The notes below the pieces were generated by a model, which was not told where the DNA came from, did no database searches, and worked only from the letters and a program-made list of their open reading frames with translations. A DNA stretch of 19,092 nucleotides from positions 1 to 19,092 of the forward strand of contig JAITJT010000045.1 of NCBI GenBank assembly GCA_031278795.1, in the 5' to 3' direction. This DNA is from Deltaproteobacteria bacterium. Lineage in GTDB: Bacteria; Desulfobacterota; Desulfarculia; Adiutricales; Adiutricaceae. A program made the position numbers and the translations under genes. Positions 14,705 to 19,092 of the stretch are shown piece after piece (position 1 is the first letter of the stretch; each line of letters starts with the position of its first letter).

Positions 14705-15706
14705 TTACATGACCTTGAGGTGGGGTAACTTCTTGAGGATGAATGTCTGAAGCTTCTCTTTCACCCTCTCCTCCAGTTGTCGCACCCTCTCTCGGGTAAT
14801 GCCAAACTCCTCGCCCAGCTCCTGGAGGGTAAGGGGATCGTCATTTAGGAGCCTCTTGTCAAGTATTATGTTCTCCCGCTCGTCCAAGTTCTTTCTGAAG
14901 CGTTTGACCTCGGTCCTTACTATCTCTCTTAGCTGCTTGTCATTCAGGATGTCGTCCGCCGGGTCGTTATGGGAGGGTATGATGCTCACTTGTGACTCCT
15001 CTCCCCCAGGGCTTATGGGGGTGTCCAATGATATTTCGTTTCCTGATTTGAACCTGGCGGCCATCTCCAGGACCTCATTTTCGCTCACGCCCAGCCTCGC
15101 AGCCAGGAGCTCGGGTACGGGGTCGAGGCCCTCCCGGATTATCTTTTCCTGCTCCTTTTTGAGATTGAAGAAGAGCTTCCTCTGGGGAGCGGTGGTGCCA
15201 TATTTCACCAGCCACCAGTTGTCCATTATGTATTTGAGGATATAGGACTTGATCCAGTAGGCGGCGTAGTAGCCGAATTTAACGCCCCTTGAGGGGTCGA
15301 ACTTTTTGAGGGCCTGCAGAAGCCCCATGTTACCCTCCTGGATGAGGTCCTGGATATTGTTGAGCCACTGACTCTGAAACTCCATGGCTATCTTCACCAC
15401 CAGCCTCAAGTTGGCGGTGACCAGACTTTTACCGGCCTCCTTGTCCCCCGATAGGTAGCGCTTGGCGAGTTCGGTCTCCTCGGCGTTTGTCAAGAGCTTG
15501 CTGTTTCTCAGATCCCTGATGTAGGAACCTAAGGAGCTACTCCCCACCGGCCCTTGGGGCACGCTACCCTGCTCCCTGGGGATCGGCACCCGCAACATGG
15601 GATCCAGCACCTCGCTGGGGAGCTTGTAGTCATCATCATCACCGTAATCGTCATCGATAACAAGCTCTGGGTTGTCTAAAAAATCTGTGTCGCCGTCAAA
15701 AAGCAA
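14705..15706 (-). CDS. rpoH: heat-shock sigma factor RpoH (sigma-32)
   Basis: Alternative sigma factor directing RNA polymerase to heat-shock promoters. Numbering from the TTG at 15704-15706 (333 residues): an acidic N-terminal tail with DDDYGDDDDY (18-27); region 1.2/2 from about 60 to 172, including WIKSYILKYIMDNWWLVKYG (151-170); the RpoH box QRKLFFNL (175-182), which is the hallmark separating RpoH from other group-3 sigmas; region 3 (about 195-235); and the region-4 helix-turn-helix (about 292-317). There is no ATG near the start. Candidates are TTG 15749-15751, GTG 15716-15718 and TTG 15704-15706. Only the last has a Shine-Dalgarno sequence (GGAG, 6 nt away), and the sequence before it folds into two hairpins, so I favour it. 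A consensus promoter lies at 15940-15968. The TPR and LolB-like genes follow in the same direction. Confidence 0.93.
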   Translation of the reverse strand: MLFDGDTDFLDNPELVIDDDYGDDDDYKLPSEVLDPMLRVPIPREQGSVPQGPVGSSSLGSYIRDLRNSKLLTNAEETELAKRYLSGDKEAGKSLVTANLRLVVKIAMEFQSQWLNNIQDLIQEGNMGLLQALKKFDPSRGVKFGYYAAYWIKSYILKYIMDNWWLVKYGTTAPQRKLFFNLKKEQEKIIREGLDPVPELLAARLGVSENEVLEMAARFKSGNEISLDTPISPGGEESQVSIIPSHNDPADDILNDKQLREIVRTEVKRFRKNLDERENIILDKRLLNDDPLTLQELGEEFGITRERVRQLEERVKEKLQTFILKKLPHLKVM

Positions 15707-15939
15707 AGTAAGCTCCACTCGCCCATAGGGGCTAAAAGGGAAAGCCGCCAAAAAGCCGCGGCCAGGTGGCGAAAAATATTATTATGTATTTATATCGGTA
15801 CTTATTCTCTTAAAATCTAATATATTCAAAACAGTATACAAGTCTATATGTTTTCAAAGGTAAAAATTATTCTTCCAGCTCAATACCCAAAGGGTCAGAG
15901 GCCTCAAAAAAAAGCGCAATAGCTACTAAGCTAAATTTA

Positions 15940-15968
15940 AATATAATACCTGGAAAATTCGTTGTCAA
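15940..15968 (-). promoter_or_regulatory. sigma-70 promoter of rpoH
   Basis: On the minus strand a perfect -35 TTGACA (15968-15963), a 17-bp spacer and -10 TATATT (15945-15940). Transcription would start near 15933, leaving a leader of about 180-230 nt before rpoH depending on the start codon. This is the best promoter in the window. The leader includes the 8-bp palindrome GAGGCCTC (15898-15905). Confidence 0.8.
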
Positions 15969-16020
15969 TTGCCTTTGGGGGGCCTTTGGAGCCGTAGCTC
16001 GCCTTTTTAAGAAAAATTTA

Positions 16021-16047
16021 GAAGCCCGGCTTCCATGAGGCGAAGCC
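16021..16047. repeat. three-part alternating dyad GAAGCC / GGCTTC / GAAGCC
   Basis: GAAGCC (16021-16026), GGCTTC (16028-16033) and GAAGCC (16042-16047). The middle copy can pair either with the left copy (1-nt gap) or with the right copy (8-nt loop), an arrangement seen in attenuator-type switches. No coding sequence follows closely on either strand. Confidence 0.6.
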
Positions 16048-16135
16048 TTAAAATTTCATTTTGCCTACCCCATTCCGAGGAAGGCCTCAAACCCGCTTGT
16101 TAACTGACCAAAGCAGGATACTCGCCTCGCTTGAC

Positions 16136-16169
16136 TTTTTCCAGGATTGTTTGAGCTCTCCTGGAAAAA
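16136..16169. repeat. perfect 11-bp inverted repeat
   Basis: TTTTTCCAGGA (16136-16146) and TCCTGGAAAAA (16159-16169) around a 12-nt loop. The T run precedes and the A run follows the stem on both strands, the reverse of a terminator, so it is more likely a DNA-level dyad or a long RNA stem. A TTGACT hexamer overlaps its left edge. Confidence 0.65.
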
Positions 16170-16468
16170 ACATGGGCTCTGTGGGCTAAGGTCAAAAATA
16201 TTTTGGCCTAAAGTGTAATAAAACAAGAGGTGGGCCATCTGGCTGGCAATAATTTAGGGGAAAGCAGCTCAGTAAGGCACAAGGATTTTTGATGATGTTT
16301 GTTATCCAGCATTTTAAAGGCTATTGAAGAGGCCCTTGGGAGTTAAGAGAAGAGGGCCATGGGAGTAAAGTTTATTTTTTGTATGGCGAAATATATATAG
16401 ACTTATTATATTATTATTATAAGGCATAATTTATAATAAAAATGCAATAATAAATTTAATTAGCAAAT

Positions 16469-16483
16469 TTAGGTTATACCTAA
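16469..16483. promoter_or_regulatory. operator-like dyad TTAGGT-TAT-ACCTAA
   Basis: A perfect 6+6 bp inverted repeat with a 3-bp centre, of the size bound by dimeric helix-turn-helix regulators. It sits just beside an AT-only tract with TATAAT-like sequences on both strands, but about 670 bp from the nearest plus-strand gene start. The regulator and target are unknown. Confidence 0.3.
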
Positions 16484-16738
16484 TGAAGATAAAACCTTCT
16501 TCAGTTCACAACACCTTGGCCGCGCTCTCCCCTCAACCAAAGAAGTATCTAGCAAGGAAGGCTCCCTGAGGCATAGCCATTTCATTAATCATATTTAGTG
16601 TTAAGCGCTTTTAAACAAATTCGCGGGCAAGCAAAAAATATTCCGAGATATTGACTTTCGCTAATAAAAGCTGTAATTTCACATTTATAATCGTCGGATG
16701 CAGATATTTACCTAGCCTCTGTGACCGAAAGTTCTTGC

Positions 16739-16847
16739 GGAGCGCTCTCTAGCCTTGCGCTTTTTTATAAGCGTTTAGCGCTAACTCGCTCCAGAGAGCT
16801 AAAAGGCACGTAAAAAACGGTGCCTGGAAGCTAAAGCTTCCGGACAC
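16739..16847. ncRNA. cluster of strong hairpins; candidate structured RNA
   Basis: Within 110 bp: GGAGCG-CTCTCT (16739-16750) faces CGCTCC-AGAGAG (16787-16798), two adjacent 6-bp complements in permuted order. Inside them lie CGCTT/AAGCG and the palindrome TTAGCGCTAA (16775-16784). Then GGCAC/GTGCC (16805-16824) and the perfect GGAAGCT-AA-AGCTTCC (16826-16841) follow, the last extendable to a stem of 11 out of 13 pairs up to 16847. The strand is not determined, there is no U-tract, and no known family is recognised. Confidence 0.3.
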
Positions 16848-16980
16848 TTTAGATAAGTTATGGGGGAATACAAAAAAAGCTCCAAAATTCCCATTACAAC
16901 ACCTTAAAACCCGTGAAAATTTCAGAAGCAGTGCCTCGTTCTAAGTCTCCGCCACCTTTTGATAAAAGCGGCAAAATGCA

Positions 16981-17007
16981 TTGGCATTTCTATAAGTAAG
17001 GTATAAT
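16981..17007 (+). promoter_or_regulatory. possible promoter of the plus-strand gene
   Basis: TTGGCA (16981-16986), a short 15-bp spacer and a perfect TATAAT (17002-17007), followed by a leader of about 135 nt to the ATG at 17151. The -10 is convincing, but the spacer is shorter than the usual 16-18 bp. Confidence 0.4.
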
Positions 17008-17150
17008 TTGTCCTCAAATTGATACTCACGTTGTAATAAGTAACATATCTCCTTTGTAATCACCAGGAATTGAATCGTTATTAAGCGCGCCCCCGCAAAC
17101 TTTAAATTTTATTTTTTATTCACATAACAAAAAGGAATAGGTTAAACACA

Positions 17151-17994
17151 ATGGCAGACGAAACAACCCAAGATATCCTAGAAATAATCCAGAAGCTAAG
17201 AGACGCCGACATGTCGATTTTGGCAAATCGCTTTGTGGGCATGCCACTAAAAAACCTGGGATTTATTTCCCTGGATCACCCCTGGAAAAATTTCAAAATT
17301 GTAAACACAATACCTCGCTGCGATATAATTAACACCTGCTTGCAGTCAGATTTCATAAAAAAGCCAAAATGCACAAGCGACATGGTTCTCAATGTGGGAT
17401 CAAAGAAGAACTTTTATTGTTAAACTAAGGCCAAATACTTTTTCTGTTAAGGATAGTGCTGAAGGCGTTGCATCTATTTATGCGATTATCATTTACCTGG
17501 AAATTACAACTGGCCTTGATTTTATAAAGAAAGATGGCCTTCGAAATCAGTTCCACGTTGTAGCCGGTAACAATGTTCAGGAAGAAATGTCGCTGGATAT
17601 AGGTAAATCGCCACTAAGACTTCTTGGAACAATAAACTACCTAAAAGATGTGGATCCTGTGGCTAAGTATTCCGAAATCGAAGCGAGATTGATTTCCAAA
17701 AAAACCCTGACTATTTCGGATTTGTCCACCCTATGTATTTTGTCTGTATGTGGCAAAAAGCCTGTGTTCGAGAAAGAATTCCTCAAAAAATGCGTTGACC
17801 TTGTCAACAAATTTTTCGACAGTGCCAAATCTAGTCCTGAAAACAAAGAGCTTTACCAGTGGTTTATTAATTTTTTTGTGACATTCAACGCCAAAATGTT
17901 AAGCGATGAAAATTGGGAAAAAGCGCTCAGCGTAAAAGAGATATTCGCGATTACTCTAGAGTTTATTGAGTATGGCTTTGTCAAAGGTGAGTAG
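17151..17994 (+). pseudogene. frameshifted gene of unknown function
   Basis: Two overlapping frames (17151-17423 and 17392-17994) are best read as one gene of about 280 residues interrupted by a +1 shift. Frame one runs to SKKNF then meets TAA. Dropping one T from the run TTTT at 17412-17415 continues it as KKNF-IVKLRPNTF in the second frame through to EYGFVKGE. Both halves have steady, similar codon usage and no internal stops, so the break is recent, a sequencing indel, or a programmed shift. The product has no signal peptide or membrane helix and looks like a soluble, mostly helical protein (ILEIIQKLRDAD; WEKALSVKEIFAITLEFIEY). I do not recognise the family. It is the only plus-strand gene and clearly AT-richer than the rest, suggesting different ancestry. 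A moderate ribosome-binding signal AAGGA lies about 14 nt before the ATG. Confidence 0.65.
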
Positions 17995-18057
17995 AAAAGC
18001 GGCATCTAAAAGGCCTTTTTAATTTCTCGCTAGCTCCAGGAGCGTGCGCGTTAGGGG

Positions 18058-18119
18058 CCCTCCAGCGAAAGCTTAGGCTCCCATGAAATTCATGAGTCCA
18101 GCCCTAACTCTGGGGAGGG
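18058..18119 (+). repeat. long stacked imperfect hairpin
   Basis: Three nested complementary pairs share one axis: CCCTCCAG (18058-18065) with CTGGGGAGGG (18110-18119, two extra G); TTAGGCT (18073-18079) with AGCCCTAA (18100-18107, one extra C); and CATGAA/TTCATG around a single A (18082-18094). It begins 63 bp after the stop of the frameshifted gene. It has no U-tract, so it is a structured 3' end, a small RNA, or a cruciform rather than a plain terminator. Confidence 0.5.
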
Positions 18120-18124
18120 TCACT

Positions 18125-18144
18125 TGCTATAATCTGAGTATAAT
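18125..18144 (+). promoter_or_regulatory. extended -10 motif and second TATAAT
   Basis: TG-C-TATAAT (18125-18133) is an extended -10 element, which can work without a -35. A second TATAAT is at 18139-18144, 11 bp (about one helical turn) further. No gene follows on this strand inside the window, so a small RNA or chance is possible. Confidence 0.3.
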
Positions 18145-18564
18145 CAAAAAACTGAGAACTTGTATTCCCATAAACTCCGCACTGAAAGTGAAGGAAAGAT
18201 GTAACGCCCAGGATAATCTTCCCAGTTAGGGATTACCGAGAAATAATTTGATCTTAAAATTAATCTAAGGTAAAATCGTAAAAGATAGCCCTTATCCAAA
18301 AATGGCAACTCAGACAGTAAAAGTCTCATAGCTATAAGATGCGAGCATATTCTTTTAACCTAAAGTGTAAGCACTCTTTAGCGGCCTATAACTGTCCTCT
18401 TAGTAACACCTAAGAGCGCTCACCCCCCAAGAACTTGTCACAAACCCCCGGGTACCATGCCCTTCTATAGCTTGCCCTGTTTATAAGTTTTTCCTCATTT
18501 CTATGCTTATGTTTCAATGATAAAGATATTACCTTTACCCTTAGGCCTTAAATATTAGTAACTT

Positions 18565-18600
18565 ATGTTCCCTCCCGAACATGGGGTTTTTATATTTTTT
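18565..18600 (+). terminator. terminator-like hairpin
   Basis: Stem ATGTTC/GAACAT with a CCTCCC loop (18565-18582), then GGGG and TTTTTATATTTTTT (18587-18600). The stem is AT-rich and the U-tract is displaced by four G, so efficiency would be low. If real it could end a transcript starting at 18125-18144, about 440 nt long. Confidence 0.3.
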
Positions 18601-18763
18601 GCTTTTGATACCTTAGTTAGTCTCACTAAAAAGCGCCTCCCCTACAAAGCCACTTATACACAAGCGCTGCCGTTGCAAGTTCCGCACATCTTCCTCCCCC
18701 CCCCGCACATAAGCCCTTTCCTGGCTCACACCCCTTAAAATCCCAAAAAACTTTTAAGTTACA

Positions 18764-18822
18764 CCCTCCCCCCGCCAGCCCCAGCCACAGCCCCTGCTAC
18801 AGCCACAGCCCCTGCCTCAGCC
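18764..18822. repeat. C-rich tract with 18-bp tandem repeat; G4-capable minus strand
   Basis: Two near-identical 18-bp units AGCCACAGCCCCTGCYWC (18783-18800, 18801-18818) and the start of a third. Upstream of these, C runs at 18764-18766, 18768-18773, 18779-18782 and 18791-18794 give four G runs of three or more with loops of 1, 5 and 8 nt on the minus strand, enough for a G-quadruplex. A C9 run is at 18696-18704. Confidence 0.6.
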
Positions 18823-19092
18823 ATAACTTAAAAAAAGCACATGAGCTTATACAAAGGCACTCTGGAGCATTCTTGGTACGGATCAGAAGAAAACGCTTTA
18901 GCGTCATGCAATACCCCATCATATCTACCTCATAACCATCGCATATACATTTCAGAGAAAAAAAATTAATAAAACATCAAAGTCTTCTGGATTTTTAGAT
19001 AACACGGAAATCTAATTTGCGAGTAACTCAAGCGGATAGGCATTTTGAAGCCGCCCGGAATCATGAGGGAATATATCAAATAATAATTATAT

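Larger units (their letters stand above)
15752..17150. other. 1.4-kb noncoding block between divergent rpoH and the plus-strand gene
   Basis: No gene is visible on either strand. The rpoH leader and promoter occupy 15752-15968. The rest holds several perfect dyads (16021-16047, 16136-16169, 16331-16358, 16469-16483), an AT-only tract (about 16385-16460), a cluster of strong hairpins (16738-16847), and a possible promoter for the plus-strand gene (16981-17007). The 16331-16358 dyad is GGCCCT/AGGGCC with a 16-nt loop, partly made of the near-repeat TGGGAGT. The block is too rich in structure to be simple spacer but has no recognised RNA family. Confidence 0.5.
17995..19092. other. 1.1-kb noncoding region at the end of the window
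   Basis: No credible gene on either strand; the longest open frames are short and AT-biased. Notable contents are the stacked hairpin at 18058-18119, the doubled -10 motif at 18125-18144, a terminator-like hairpin at 18565-18600, the strand-asymmetric C-rich tract at 18690-18822, and an A/T-rich end with stops in all frames. Confidence 0.5.

Noticed and set aside
16290..16480. Replication origin (AT-only tract with a TTATCCAGC site)
   Set aside because: Only isolated, imperfect DnaA-like nonamers are seen (here and near 18293), with no cluster and no dnaA, dnaN or rep gene nearby.
18144..18329. Minus-strand 61-codon frame
   Set aside because: AT-rich noncoding composition, no ribosome-binding site, no domain, and it overlaps the doubled TATAAT motif.

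Overview
This window looks like a stretch of chromosome from a host-associated member of the Desulfobacterota (former Deltaproteobacteria), close to the Desulfovibrio/Bilophila type. The evidence is (i) an RpoH whose region 2.4 and RpoH box read like the deltaproteobacterial version, (ii) a large autotransporter whose passenger has the layout I associate with Desulfovibrio/Bilophila autotransporters, and (iii) cell-envelope genes typical of a Gram-negative cell. Exact taxonomy cannot be fixed from this sequence. Recognisable genes fill only about 70% of the window. Coding DNA is GC-richer, while the gaps are very AT-rich, long (up to about 1.4 kb) and full of short degenerate repeats and dyads. 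That pattern would fit a host-restricted lineage under relaxed selection, but this is inference.

Layout: every well-formed gene is on the minus strand. Read in transcription order from high to low coordinates: a 1.4-kb noncoding block (15.7-17.15 kb) that holds a convincing sigma-70 promoter (TTGACA-N17-TATATT, 15940-15968) driving rpoH; rpoH (heat-shock sigma factor, starting at a non-ATG codon); a TPR outer-membrane-type lipoprotein; and a LolB/DUF4292-like lipoprotein, with the three probably one operon. After a 408-bp A-rich gap comes a very acidic protein of unknown function. After a further 561-bp gap come a YfgM-like TPR membrane protein and a long-linker SPOR-domain protein (probable envelope/divisome pair). 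After a gap holding a 13-bp tandem array come a small single-TM protein and a secreted type-B carboxylesterase. A 0.56-kb untranslated stretch then ends in a very strong tandem terminator at about 4.29-4.36 kb. The last gene is a 1070-residue autotransporter with a metzincin-like HELGH motif, preceded by a TATAAT box and a perfect 14-bp operator-like palindrome.

The only plus-strand gene (17151-17994) is broken by a +1 frameshift in a run of four T. Its AT-richer composition differs from all its neighbours, and I do not recognise the product. The flanking sequence on both sides (16.0-16.9 kb and 18.0-18.8 kb) is rich in perfect inverted repeats and possible structured RNAs. This is the most accessory-looking part of the window.

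Functionally the window is about the cell envelope and stress: RpoH control, lipoprotein and TPR envelope factors, a peptidoglycan-binding SPOR protein, a secreted hydrolase and a surface autotransporter. I see no rRNA, tRNA, IS element, CRISPR array or complete defence system.
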